Source: Apteryx mantelli
Taxonomy: Eukaryota > Chordata > Aves > Apterygiformes > Apterygidae
NCBI RefSeq assembly: GCF_036417845.1
Contig: NC_090012.1
Location: 992,001-1,056,000, forward strand
Length of the DNA stretch: 64,000 nucleotides
Direction of reading: 5' to 3'
Positions 41,171 to 54,560 of this stretch are shown one piece after another (position 1 is the first letter of the stretch; the number at the start of each line of letters is the position of its first letter). A program made the position numbers and the translations under genes. Under the pieces are notes generated by a model. It saw only the letters and a program-made list of their open reading frames with translations. It was not told where the DNA came from and searched no databases.

Positions 41171-44100
41171 TGCGTTTCCCAACGCAGAGGTTAATCCAGC
41201 TGAGGTATGCAAGCCGTTATAGCTCCTGGGCCAAGTTCACCCCGGGGGCCGCTCGCCCAGCTGCGGCGGGGCAAACCCGACGCCCAAACTCCTGACTAAG
41301 CCCTGAGTCCTCCTGCCGAAGGAGAGCGCCCAGGACTTCCTCTGACTCGTGTTTTCCGCTCTCATCTGCATCTTAGTATGTTTTCTAGGCAGCGCGGCTG
41401 CAAAGGGAAGCCGCGGCACGTCATCCCGCAGCTGTTCACCATCCTCTCTGCCGTGACGTTTCCTCCAGGAAATGAGGAATCGGCAGCATCCAGCAAGAGT
41501 GAAACAACTGGACAACGCAGATGGTCGGAGAGAGTTCGGTGATGATACGCAATTCCCCCCGGGAACATTCCTAAACCGTGATCTCCTGCATGCAGGAAAG
41601 GTCAGCCCAGCTCGGCTCGGCATTCCCAGTGGGAATGCGGTGCATCTCCTGGCCTCAGCTGCTTCTTGCAATCGGCAATCACTGCTCCTGGCTTCTGTGG
41701 TTGAGGTCACTGAGGTGCTTTGACCCCTCACTGCTCTCCGGGGCAGAGGAGACCCTTCCCGGCCAGCGGAGAGGGACATATTCTGCCCACAGTTCTCCGA
41801 AGCATCAGAGTCCTATTTAGGCATTAAAGCACATCAGCGAAGCAGGTGGAGAGTAAACAGATGCAGGGATTTAATCACCAGCACGGTTTAAAACCAAAGC
41901 GGCCCCTTAACTAGGGGTGTTTTCGGGAACACGAATTGCCATTCGGGCACTTGAACTTGCTGGATGTCTGCAGGGCTTCGGAGCCTCCTCTCCGGCTGGG
42001 CAGGCCGCTTTCCTCCGAGCACCTGGTTTCCACCACCTTGAGCAGGTCCCTTGAGCTGGGACAGCGCGCAGAGATGCTCTGCAAAATCCAGGCTTAGGGA
42101 CTTCAGCTCCTTTTGGCTACGCGAGCTCAGAGAAGCCTCCTTTGCTTCCGCAGCAGATTAACGGGAGCAGGGTTACGCTTGGCCATGGCAAATCTGGCAG
42201 TTGGATTTGGCTCTCCTCGTGCACGCACGTGTCCCACGGACCAGCTGGGCGGCTGCAGGTGTCCTCCCACTGCTGCACGCTGACGACGCCAGACGTGCCA
42301 ACCCCATCGCCCAAGGCAAGGAAGGGAGGGAGACACGAGACAGCCCTGGAATACAAAGAAAATCCCAAGGAGCGAAAGCAAAGTGCTCCCGGACGCGACA
42401 GAGAGGGCTCTTCCAGCACAGCCACCCTCCTCTGCGTCGAAGCTTGGCCCAGGACAACAGGGCTGATCTCTTGATGGCCGGGACCGGGGGCTTCCGAGCA
42501 GGCTTAAACACGGACAAGCCCCCCAAGTCCCACCTGCAACAGGCACCTGGCCGAGAGCCCGACCTGGCTGCCCGGCACGAGAAGCACCAGGGACTCGCTT
42601 TTCTCCTGCCGACCTCCGGCCCGGAGACCTCAGGCCTCCCCCTCCTTCCTGGCTCTGCAGCAAGGCTGGGTGGCTGCTCCCTGCCGTGGTTCCCGGCATT
42701 CCTCTACCCCTTCCCTCCGTACCCAGAGGGCTGCTCCGGAGCCAGGTTTCCAACGGCACCAGCACCGAGCTTGCATTCCTGCAGAAAGCCCTTTCCGAAG
42801 GTCCTCCGGGGCTCCGCAATGAAGAGCTCTTACGCTGGCTTCCCGGTCCCATGCAGATGCAAGACTTCCCCCGGGAAGCGGCAACTTCCAAACACACGCT
42901 ACCCAGGCGACAAAAGCCGCCCGAGGGTCTACGGAGACTTTCAGTGGGAGAGGAGACTGGAGCAATCCATCTTCCAGAGCGTTCAAAGCTTCTCCTCGAG
43001 CTCACAGAGAGATCAAGGGGAGTCGAAAGCACGGGAAGGCAGCAACGCTCTCAATTCCTACAACAACTTTGTGTCACGTTACAACACCGCCAGGCGCAGG
43101 AAGGCCGGATTCACCGTGGTTAGGGATCGCACACCGGCTCCCAGCGGACCGTTTCGCAGCGAGCGCAGTCGTTACCCACTTGTGCAGCTCTGGACGTGCA
43201 CGCGTTGGTTTTTTGCATCTACAGCTGCCGGGCAACTTTGCAAGAAGCTTTTGAAACCAGACACTGTCTCCTCGCAGCGTGACGGGGCACATCCCAAACG
43301 CAGGTCTCCGAGCGTTACCGCAGCCCGGATCAAATCACTGCACCGCGCTGCCGCAGCTTTATTCCTAGGAACGGGGAGCAGGGGCTTACAGCACTACTGC
43401 TGGAAAACCCCGGATCCCCCAAGCCGGCTGCTGGGGGACTTTGAAGCTAACGGCACGGAGTCGGGAGTGGATGCAACGGCGGAGCAAATCCCTACCTACC
43501 CCGTGGCCGCTGCTGCAAGTCCGGAGGTGTGTGCAACCCTCCATCACAGGCTCCCGGCTCCAGGGGCATCCCGGCCAGGACACGGGCACGCTCCCGGCTC
43601 CAGGAGCATCCCGGCCAGGACACGGGCACACACCAGCCCGGTGCAATACCTGCCACGGCTCCACCAGCACCGCTTCCGTGACTCCACATTCCCATCTGGA
43701 CTCACCAGGCTTCCGACTCCTCTACTCCGGCACCCGGCATGGGTGGCACAGCTCTCCCACGCTGGGCGGGCGGCGATGGGGACCGCTCTCATCCGGGGCC
43801 GCGCAGCAGCGCTGCAACGCAAATACGTGCTCATTTTGCCTGAAAAGGCGTGATTCAGGCAAAACGGCCCAGTCCCCCCGGGGCAATCCCGAATTCGCTT
43901 GCTTTCCGTTAGTCACCCGTACTCCGTAACGTCTACACACCCAAATCCCATTAGACGAATGAGATAAAAGTTTCCTAAGCCAGAAATTCGGAGCTCAGCC
44001 CCCAAGCTGCCGCCCGCGCGCAGGTCCGAACGGCGTGGATGCTGTTTTTGCCGGCCCTCGCCCCCGACAGTGCTATCCGGAGCCAAAGCAGCCCGGAGAA

Positions 44101-46554
44101 GAGCCTGCTCGGCGGCGACCCCCGTGCCGGACCCTGGGCATGCCGGCGGCGGAGCGAAGCGAGCCCCTTCCCGAGGGCAGCGCAGGCTGCCGACGGCCGC
44201 GGCCGCCTTGCAAATTTGCTCCTGCTTATTCAAACAGCAGCGAAGGCTCCCGAGGGCGACGTCGACTCTTCCCGAGCTGCGGCACACCCCGCCGGGCACA
44301 CGGGCCCCCGCGCCGCCGGCAGCCCCCTGCCTCCGGGGACGCTGCAATCCGGGCGCCAGGAGTTCGCCGCGGGAAGGGGCCGCCATCGCTAAACGCTTCC
44401 CAGAAGAAAAACGAGGATGCAGCAGTTCACCTGCACAGCAGTGACGCCAGGGACGGTGTTAAGAGTCGTGGAAAGCAAGCTTTTCCGCCCAAAACCTGCA
44501 GGCAGAGACGGGGGCTGGGAGCCGACGGCCACGCCGGGCTGTTTTGCCCGGGACGTGATGCCAGCGCGGCACTCGCCGCGGGGCAAAGGCCGGGAGACGT
44601 GCCCACAGTTATGCACGGGACGGGTCAATTTTCAGCCCTGTTTCCCCGTAATTAGCGCCTCACCCACCGGGCTCGGTCGCACCCGGAAGCGCGGAGGGGC
44701 AGAGGCGTCCCAGCAGCGCGCAGACTCCTGTTTACCAATGGCAAAATCGCCCCCAGTTCTCCGGCGTTTGGGGCGTTTTGACAGCGAAGAGCAGCGTTTG
44801 CTTGAAAGAGCAGCAGCTGCATGCGATTTGCACCACTGGCATCGCTGCCGGTTTTAATCAAAGGGGTGAAAAGCACTTTTCATCTGAAAACACTAAAGCA
44901 CAGATTCTAGAAATAAATCTTTTTATGCCACAGGTATGAAAAGGGGTACGGACACTAAGACTTAGGATTTCACGCATATTCCACAGAAAGCCAGAAAAAT
45001 CCAGGAAGACAATCCGGAAGGGAAAGCACGGTCTACTAACAAAATTATATTCACCACATCTTACTAACGTATCAGTCGCACGGTAGCAGGGGAAGAAGCC
45101 TCGCAGAAGATTCATCCGCCGGGTGCTTCCGCACCGTTTGGCTTCTCTCGCTTGCAAAGAACCGACCGGTTAATCTTCAAAATTGTTTTTTGTTTGCACT
45201 AAGGGCCGCAGAGGCCCGTCGCGGGGTTGCCAGGCTGCTCCTGCGGCCGGCGCTGCCCGTGCCGGGACGGACACTGCAGAGCGCCAGCGGGAGCGGGCGT
45301 CCTCGCAGCCCACCGCGGAGCCGAATTCCACGTCCGCGTCCCTTTTATGGTGACTTTGCACCTTTGCCTTTTATTTGCACGAATATTTTCTCTTTACGGG
45401 AGACAGCGCTGCTCTCGCTGCCGGCCAAGGCACGAGCCGGAGCCTGCAGCCGCCGGACGGCGAGATCCCTCCGGGCCGCCTCCATGGGAATTGGGGTCAC
45501 CCAGGAACCAGGCTGCTCGAGAATCGCGGGGCGGCGCTCGCTCCGCCGGCCGGGACCAGCACCGCCGCCGTCCTGCCCGGCCCCAGCGCCGGCCACCGCT
45601 GCTCCTGCACGGACAAGAGCGCGGCCGCATCCGCCGCGCCGCTTCATCCCGGCTGGCAAAGCCCCACCGGTCTGCTGCCGCCGCTGCTAAAGGCCTCAGC
45701 AGAGCCACGAGATTAACCTGGAAAATATTCGGTGTTGTGGGTTACACGAAGCGAACCGGTTTCATTCAAATGCCAATCCCTCTTTACTCAGAGAGGGATC
45801 TCGTTCTACCGCTTATGAGTTATGAGCTTATAGCCTGGGGAACAATTAATTTGGTTACCAGGAGATGCACGCAACGTGCCCACAGCTTGCTTCCAACCTG
45901 CTTCGCAGGAGACTTCCCCGTGTTTGCAGAAAGAGACCGCCCGGCTCAGCAGTTTGCGGTATTTTTCCAGTGTTATATTCCAAAGCGCTACATTCCCGCT
46001 CCCCCAACGGCGCAGTTATGAAGCAAAACAGCTTTACCCCAAAATAAACCCGATCAGGTGAAACTCAAGTGTTAACTTCTGACAGCTCGCCCCAGACCTG
46101 CGTCTCAGGCCGGGAGCTGTTTACGGCACTGGGTTAAAGTTGAGTGGTTTTTCGTTTTAATCCCGTTTGCCGCATTTTAAGTTTACAGAGCGCTTTTGCA
46201 GGAACAGCGTCCAGGGGAGCTCGCGAACAGCCCAACCCGCCGCTGGAGAGACCCTTTTCCCGCATAATGGCATGTTTGCTCGGCTACAGAAATGAGATCA
46301 CCGCGATAGGCATTTACAGCAGCTGATATCAAATTTCTATTATGAACATACCAGAAGAGCCCAGCGAGCGGGCGGGCGGGTGCTCTCAGCGAGTGTGCAA
46401 ACACGGCCCGACGGCACATTCCAGCGCCGTCGCCCGACCCGGCGCCGCGCAGCTCCGAGGTGTGCCGCCGGCGGGGCCGGAGCGGCACAGAGACGAGAAC
46501 CGCCCTCGGAAAGCGACGGGGCATTGCATGCCTGCCACCGCTGCTATGGGGGGC

Positions 46555-46893
46555 ATTGCACGCCATGCGGGGGGCATTGCACACCTGCCACCGCCGCGAG
46601 GGACATTGCACACCATGCGGGGGGCATTGCACACCTGCCACCGCCGCGAGGGACATTGCACACCATGCGGGGGGCATTGCACACCCGCCACCGCCGCGAG
46701 GGACATTGCACACCATGCGGGGGGCATTGCACACCTGCCACCGCCGCGAGGGACATTGCACACCATGCAGGTGGCATTGCACACCTGCCACCGCTGCGAG
46801 GGACATTGCACACCATGCGGGGGGCATTGCACGCCCACTACCGCTATGGGGGGCATTGCACATCTGCCACCATCACAGGGGGCATTGCACACC
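46555..46893. repeat. 50-bp minisatellite built from two 25-bp-like halves
   Basis: Units alternate GGGGGCATTGCACACCTGCC and GGGACATTGCACACCATGC; CACCATGCGG recurs at 46611, 46661 and 46711, a 50-bp period, for about six to seven units. Both halves share CATTGCACACC, so the unit is itself an old duplication. Confidence 0.93.
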
Positions 46894-49800
46894 GCAGGCT
46901 GCTTCGTTACCAAAATGCAAAGCGCCCCGGCCAGCCTCCCTGCGGAGCCGCTCCGTGTCCGGCACCCTCCGCTCGCCCCGCTCTCCCGTGGGAGACAGCA
47001 AGGCAGAGGTTTTAAGTAGTGGGGGTGATTAGCCCTCTGCCCTCGAGCGAAGCGCCGGCGCAGGAGCAGCCTCGTGGCAGCCGGCAGCGCTCCCGCGCCG
47101 GGCTCCGCGCGAACCGCTGCAGCGCGGAGGGGAAGGTCAAGCTCGCCGTAGGGGCGGGAACGCGCGCGGCCCCGTCGCCGCTTTACGCGCTTCCCCCGCG
47201 GCTGTGGCGAGGGAAAGTGGAGCAAACATGAAAGATTCATGCGGGCATTAATTTTTTATTGGGTAGCCGTATATTCACGTGCGCCCGCGCATGCCGGGGA
47301 GGCCTCGCCGCGACTGTGCCGCATGCGGGTGCAAGCCGGCGGCACGGATGCGCGTTTGCGGGACCCGCGTGAGCTCTGGGTTTGCCACCGCGGTGGCCGC
47401 AGCCCGGCACGGCACAGCACCTCCCTGTGCACCGCCCAACCAGGAACTGGGAAATAGGCTGCAGTTGCATATAAACAATGCAAAAATAAAGCAGAAAAGC
47501 AACCCCTGCGCGGTGCTGGGAGGTCGGCGCCGAGGCCAGGAGAGCAGTAACACCACCGGGGTCAACAGCCCCCGGCTTCGGGCTCCCCTCCGCCGCCGAT
47601 ACCTGCTCCCAGACAAAAAACGCCACACGGCAAAGGGATCCCAGCGGGAGGAGCCGTGGGAAGGCGAGGGTGGAAACCACCCGCACGACAACAGGAGCGG
47701 TCGGCGCTGCAGGAATTTTGCCCCGGGGAGGGCAGCGCTGGTCAGCCCCAGGCCGGCTCCCGTCCGGATGTGCCGCAGCGTCCCGGCTGGGCTGCGCCCC
47801 TGCCCTCGCACCGGTGCAGGAACCGACCTGCAGAGACAAGCGCTCGGAGCAGGGTTATACAATCCTTCTCCACACCCCGGCCCCTGCATTTGTTTTTCCC
47901 ATTTGCGATGAGGTGCTTGGAATTCAGAAACTCGGATCAAGCCAACGGGCTAACGCGGCGTTAAAAGAAAGGAGGACACCCAGGGCAGCAGGATTTTCCT
48001 TCTCCGTAAGAGCAGGCCGTTGAGGTGTGCTCGATGCATGTTAAAAGCATGGGAAATTCGATTCGAGTGCTACAGCAAACGCTCCAAATGAGCCTACGGC
48101 ACTGAAGTTCAACGCGGTTGCGACCCCGGCCCAGCGCTGCAGCCGGCCTGCTTCCACAGGCGGGAAGAGACGGATCCGCCAAGCCACCAAGCGGCTCCGG
48201 CGGAGCAGGAGACCTCTCCCACCGCCCAGCGTGGCGAGGACGTCGGGGACCGCGGCCCCGCGGGAGACGCCGGCAGCTGCAATCGCGTTGCCGAAAGCAA
48301 AGCCGAGCCCCTTCCAGCAAAAGCTCCTGCTAAAAATACACGGCTGTAACGGGAATATTGGGGCGGGAGGGAGGGAGGGAGGGGGTGCCAGGCCGGGGAC
48401 TGCGTGCCGTGAAGTCGAGGGAGTCCACCGGCCCCAAAACAGGCGCTGCGGGAGGGGGGAGGCGCTTTAATCATTAACCGCGGGCCCTTGGATGGGGTTT
48501 GCTAGAGCTTCCGACGCCGCTACGAGCGCGCGGGAAACGTCCCCGACCTTCCCGTAGCAAAGCGAGGGGCCTTCGCGGGCCGGGCTGCAGGAGCCGCGGT
48601 CCAACCTTCCTCTCCGTTTTCCGATAGAACGAGAGATTTGACCCTTATTAAGGGGAGGGGGGGGCACGTGGAAGGCATTGTTCTCGCAGCGTTTCGTTCC
48701 ATAAATTACCCCGATGACAAGAAAAATCAGCTCGGCTGCAGAGATCAAAGGAAAGCAGCTTCACGAAGAACGGCTTCTAGCAAACGCGCGCTGCAAAAAT
48801 CAGCGCGGTAGAAAGAAAAAACACGGCCCCGCTGGAAGGCTCGGCCACGCGGAAAGCCCCCTGCCCCGGCACCGAGCGGCCGTCCCCACCGTGGGACGGG
48901 GTCCGGGGACGCTCCCAGCCCCAGCTGCACCCCGCTCGGGGCCAAGCCGCGCCGAGGGATCTGCCCCCTTCCCGGCTGCCCATCCGCGGTTACTCCCAAG
49001 GACATGCTAGGGATCCCCGGCAGGCTCGGATGCTGCGGAGGAGCTTCTGCTAACGGGCCCCAAAAGCCCGGGAGGGCGACGGGCGCAGGAGGCGCGCGGC
49101 CAGTCCCGCCGGCTCCCCGGGGCCGGGGTGCCTCCGCCTGGGCCACCGCACGGAGAAGCTCTTGGAAAAATCACGCGGAGCAACACGCAGCAGGTTTTTA
49201 AGAACAAGACCAAGCCCTGGATTGCTCCTTTTAGGACGAAATTATTCCTGGGCAGAAATCCAGCCCAGCAGAACAGCTGCTTGGCAAGGGGTGGGCTGCT
49301 GCTTCCACGAAGACCCAAATTCTGAATATATTATTGCAAGATGCCTTGATATAACTGTGGAAGGAAGGAAGGGAGGAAGGAAGGGGCTTACACTGTATTT
49401 ACAGGAGAGCAAGGAGGTCCCCAGCACACCTGAATCAAATAAACACTCCTGACCATTCATCCGCATCTGGCGCATCGGCTGCTCTCGCATTTACAGCGGC
49501 CGCCGCCGCCCCGTGCTGAACCTCCAAGTCTCTCTGCATGTTTCACATGGATGCAAATCAAGTATTTAAAAAATAATAATAATAATAATAACCCCACCTT
49601 AATCAAGCCAGAACTGCCCCATTTGGTTCCTGCCGGTGACCTCGCCAAGCGCAGGCGACAGGAAAGTTTGATCTCCTGTTTGCAGAAGGCAGCAAGTTCC
49701 TCCGCTGGCAGCAGGGCAAAAGATCTACCCGACGCTAAGAGCACTTGTCCCGTGCTTCTGTCCCTCTCTTCTCTGACGAGCAGGAATTTATGCAAAGCAG

Positions 49801-52800
49801 AATCAAAGGAGCTCGCTAATTAGCAGCGCACCCTTTCCCCTTCCCCTCCTCACCGCCGGCACGCGCAGCGGCAGGGTGCAGGAGCCCGCGCTGAAGCTCG
49901 CGCACGAGCGCGGCCGACGGCGCTGCAGCGGGAGCCGGCTACGAGCGTGTCCTCTCCCAGCTCCGGCCTTAAGAAAACCCTTTAAGAGGATCATTTAGCA
50001 GGTCTCAGGTGACGTGTTCACGAGGAAACATGCATTTAAATAACTGTAATAAGTCTGAAAACCAAGTGCTTGCAACCCCGCTGTCAGCAAACCCGCGCAC
50101 GCAGACGCACTGCCTGTCCTCATTGCACGGCAAAAAGCATCCCGGGGCGGCAGCCGCGGCTCTACCCCGGCAGAGTTGCTCAGCCTGCCCCTTGCATCGG
50201 CACGGCCGGGCGAGCACGCGGCGGCGCCTGGCTCGGCGCCGGTATTGCCTTGGCACATCTCCACCTGCGCGAGCATCCTCCCGGCTCCCCGCTCTTGCAA
50301 CAGCACCGGCACGGCGCAGCCTCGCCGGACCTGTTTGGGACGGGACGCGGCGGCAGCCCCGGGCTTTCCAGCCGAGCGCGAACTCGGGGCAGCAGCTCCT
50401 GCAAACGGGGCGCCGCCGCCGCGGCCAACTGCCCCCTTACCAGACAGGCCGCGACCCGGCCGCGAAACGCAGCTCCCCGTCACGTAAAGGAAAGGTTCGA
50501 CCGTGCCCGGCTGTTCCCGTGCAGTCCAGGTGTCAAGCGCTACTGACGCCTCGCTGTTTGCGGTGGGGTAAATGATTGCCTACGACGCAGAGCGCTCGCC
50601 GCTCCGGGCTCTGCTGGCCTTCGCTCCAGCTGAAGCCCATGTGTTTCAATTTAAACAAATTGCCGCGATTTTGTGCAACCCCCTCCACGCCATCCCAGCA
50701 GCGCTGAGCAGGGGCTGGCTGGAAACCGGTCCTCATCTGCTGCCCAACACACCAGCAAAGCGAGCGGAGGCAAGACGGGGAGAAAAGCTCAGCTCCGAAG
50801 AGCTACAAACAGGTCCAAGACTGTTGAAATCATTAGAATTTAAAGCAGAGAAAGGACCAAGATTTGTCAAATTACAGCATCCCTCTAGAACCGACCCCTG
50901 CACCCCAAATCCACAAATTGCACCGAGTGCGGGTGACCGAGCGCCCCTGACAGCTCGGACTGCTGCACGCTGCAAAACTCGGGCGCGTTTCTGCTAGAAC
51001 GTCCAAGTAAAGCTAAAAACATCAACCTTGGAGTAAAGAGTCGTGCAATTCCTGGATTACAGATGGAGACGTCGAATGAAAATCTTCATGAAGGCAGAAC
51101 CCAGCTGGGAAATCCACTGCCCTCCATCAGGAGCGGGGGGATTACCGAGCAATCATTTGAGAAACTTTAATGCTTTTTATTTTTCAGCTGGCAATCCTCA
51201 GCCAGTCGTTTGCTCTGTACCACTAAGTCAACAAATACTTTACAATTTTAGAAGTCTGCTCGGATCAAGTCTTTGTAATGGTCAGCCGAGGACCACAGCA
51301 ACATAAACTTTCTATACAACAGGGGTCGAGCCTCCATGAACAGCCTTAATCTCTCATCACAAAAGCTCCTACTATTTTAATTAAACAGCCCACAACCTCC
51401 AGCCTACCCCTGTCATCTCATTTAAAGGGTTAGTGTGCATAACAGCATATTTAACAGACGCACTTAACCTCTGCTCTCGCTGGAGGAATGAATAGGTTCT
51501 TTATACCTCTTGGTTGGCCTGAGATGAGACCAAAATAATTTCAAGTTTAGCCTACAGCCCTGTGGCTCCTCATTTCCATCGCCGTCTTCCCTCAGCGCGC
51601 ATCTCAAAATGGAGTTTGCCGTTAATGGGGAATGGGAATTCTTCCGTCCCTTGATGCGAGGATCCGACACAGTCGCTGCATCTTGTAATGGGAAAATTTG
51701 CCCTGGATGTTGCTGCGTTTGCTTGCCGAGGTCAGTAAAACGGGAATTCACAGTCTAGAGCCTTCTCTTCCCCAAGCACAGGGGTTTTTGCGCGCTGATG
51801 TGCCAGCTACACGGCAGCTCAAGGTATCGCCCCATCTTGAAGGCAAAGCAGGCTTTCCGTGGGATTATTTAGGTGCAAAGAGCTCATGAGCCAGGAGCCC
51901 CGTGCAGCTGCAGGCAGACATCCGCGGACACGGACCCTGGAGAGATGGAGCCAAACAGCAAAGCCACCAGGAGTCGCACAGAAAGCAGCTTTGCTAATGA
52001 TCATTTGCACCTACTTCCATTTCAGAAAGAACTACCAAAGTCGGCTGCGGCGAAGAAGAGCCGTGCTTATCCAACGCGACGCCTTTTGGATCCAGCTGGG
52101 TTGGAGGAGAGGCAGTAATTGCATTTGCGAGAAGAGCCGCTTCGTTTGCGGCCAAGAGGTCAGAGGCACCCAGCCCTGCTTTGAAGCTCAGACAGGGTTC
52201 GCTGGACAAGGCACGGACGGTTTTCTTGAGCAAACATTGCCACCCCTGTAGCACGCAGGATCTTAGAGTTCCTCATCGCTGTATCCCAGGGCTCCTGAAC
52301 AAGCCTGGGAAAGGGGCTTCTGGTCTGCAGGACTTGCAGAAAGCGCTGAGGGCTGCAAACTCTTATTTCCGCTGACAGCCAAATCGTTAACACCCTCGTA
52401 CGTAGCAGGGCTGCCGGGACCAGGCTGCGTTCTCCGCTCGCAGCTCCGACAGGGAGCAGCTCAGTCTGTTCCAGCTCGCACCTACTTGGTCCTCTTCAGC
52501 CGAAAATGGCATTAGACGGGCCAAGCATCTAGTTTCATGATTTCGCAAAAGGGTTAGAGAGCCAGAGCTGCCCGTGGCTTTCTCCACCCGCGGGTTACAG
52601 CCCACAGAGACCTGCCGCCGCTCCTCTCCGTCACAGCACACCAGCCTGGGCAGGAGCACGTACATGTGGACACGGTGCTTCTCTAGGAAAGAGCCTGCAG
52701 ATCCAGCGCGCTGACCCCAGGGTTCAAGCTTGGCTGGTCACAGAAGCAATTGGTTGCGAAAGGTGAAACGCCTGCTTTAATTTAGGGAAGAATTAAAAAC

Positions 52801-54434
52801 CAACCAACCAAGCAGGCACTTAATGAGCGGCCAGCAAGCAACAGCTGCAAAGCGAGCGCAAAATCTGGTAGGACGTCGGCTACGTGCGCACAGCGGAGCC
52901 CCAACGCCTTCCCCGAGGACGCCGCTAACGACCTCCGGGAGGACGAGGGCGACGGGCGAGATCCTGCACCCGAGCGCGTTGCACGGGCTCCCTTTGCCAC
53001 GGCAGCGCCAAAGCTCAGTCGAGCAAACGTCCTCTTGGGGAGGTGCGGGACACGTAACCGAAGAAAATTCACTTGCAGTCTCAACAGACAGGATGAAAAG
53101 CAGGAGAGAAACACCAGGCACAGAGGCACCAGTCCAGGATGATGCCGGTAAGCCGGACAGCAGAGGATGAAGACCAAGGATTTAACACCTTCCTCCGCCT
53201 TGAGGCCCCAGTGCCACCATGGCACCCTGCTCCTCGCAGCCACAAGCGGCACCCAAAAAACTCCTCGGTCGCTCCCGAGATGTTACGTCTCCTCGCTCCG
53301 GCGCTCCATGGACGACCATGCAGCTGCAGTGCGCGCTGCAAATCCCATCTAGAGAGCTCAGGGAAGCGCTGCAGATATTTCCTGAAAATGAGGCTTCTTA
53401 CTGGCAAAGCAATATTTTTTTTTTCCCCCAGATTGAAAATTATTTCTGTTTTCAGAAGTTAGAAGCCCGTGACGAGACAGCCCATTACACAGTTGGCTTC
53501 TCTTGCCTCGCTCCGTGCTTCCTTCTGCAACGCTGGCTGGTTTAGCAACTCGCTCATGTAGCCTTCGCATAAAGGCCAAGCAATTAAAAATAATACATAA
53601 TTTGCCCCCAATTCACCGTTACTTGGTAACGCAAGAACACGTCCCAGTTGCTGCAAATGAGCATGATGTGACAAATTGAGGGCAATCTGGAGAGAAACAG
53701 TGGCAGCAGCTCGGGCCGCGCTCACCTCACCTCCCCGGCGCGGGAGCTTTAGCACGTTTCGCATGGGCGCTCCCTGTTCTGCATTACCGAAGCCCGGGCT
53801 CGGCGTAAAGGACTCCTCCTTTCCTGCGACTCGACCTTAAAAAGGAGCGCGCAGCACCACCGCGATGATCCAAGCGCTCCGTAGGTGCGCGCTGGTCCCC
53901 AGGAAGCAGCAAGCAGCTGAAGGTCATTCACGGCCAACGGGAAAAGCGTCGCGTTTCTGACTTGCTCGCAGGTACGTTTGGTTTGGCCGAAGCCGAGGCA
54001 GTCGCCTGGCTGCGTTTTGGGGGACGGATTCCCTACACCTGTGTGCCTTGCAGAAGATCTGGGGTTTTGCCCAGAAATCTCACGGTTCCTTCCAGGGAAG
54101 CCTCCGCTGTAACCCTGCACCCAGCGCCGAGCCCACCGCAAAGAGGAACCGCAAGGACTTGAACCAAGAACGAAGCAAGTAAAAGCCATGGAAAAAAAAC
54201 CCTCAAATATCCCGAGTTCATCTTCCGCTCTAGCCACAGATACAGTTTTCTCCCTAGCGCCACGGCAGAGCTCTCTGTCTACCCAGGGGGTTTACTTGGA
54301 GAGGCCACGGAGGAGCTGGGTCAGACCAGTCTCTTCCCAGTTTTCCTGATAAAAGAGCCTTTCCTGAGCATTATGCACAGACCCAAGAGTTGGCAAAACT
54401 GAGCTTCAGGTAAGAGCCAAGTAAGAACAAAACC

Positions 54435-54560
54435 AGTTGACAGCTAATGCTGCGGCCTCCAAATAAAAAAAATTAGTAAAGTAATTAAGCTAAGAGGTTC
54501 ACAATTTTGTGCCTAATTAGGGTTGGATAAGGCCAAATAATCCCCATTACTGAGCAATGA
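54435..54560. promoter_or_regulatory. AT-rich block with TAATTAAG / CTAATTAGG motifs (candidate conserved element)
   Basis: AATTAGTAAAGTAATTAAGC and GTGCCTAATTAGGG sit in a GC-rich intron. Motif clusters of this type are typical of developmental enhancers; no direct evidence here. Confidence 0.3.

Larger units (their letters stand above)
31843..46554 (-). other. SIPA1L3: SIPA1L3 intron 1, middle part
   Basis: Unique sequence alternating between GC-rich blocks and AT-rich islands near 32.68-32.77, 34.19-34.48, 34.87-34.99, 39.24-39.60 and 40.19-41.20 kb. Minor local duplications occur at about 36535-36600 (three 21-bp copies of GGGCTGGATGCAGGCACC) and 43555-43640 (two copies of about 40 bp). 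No gene is recognised. Confidence 0.6.
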
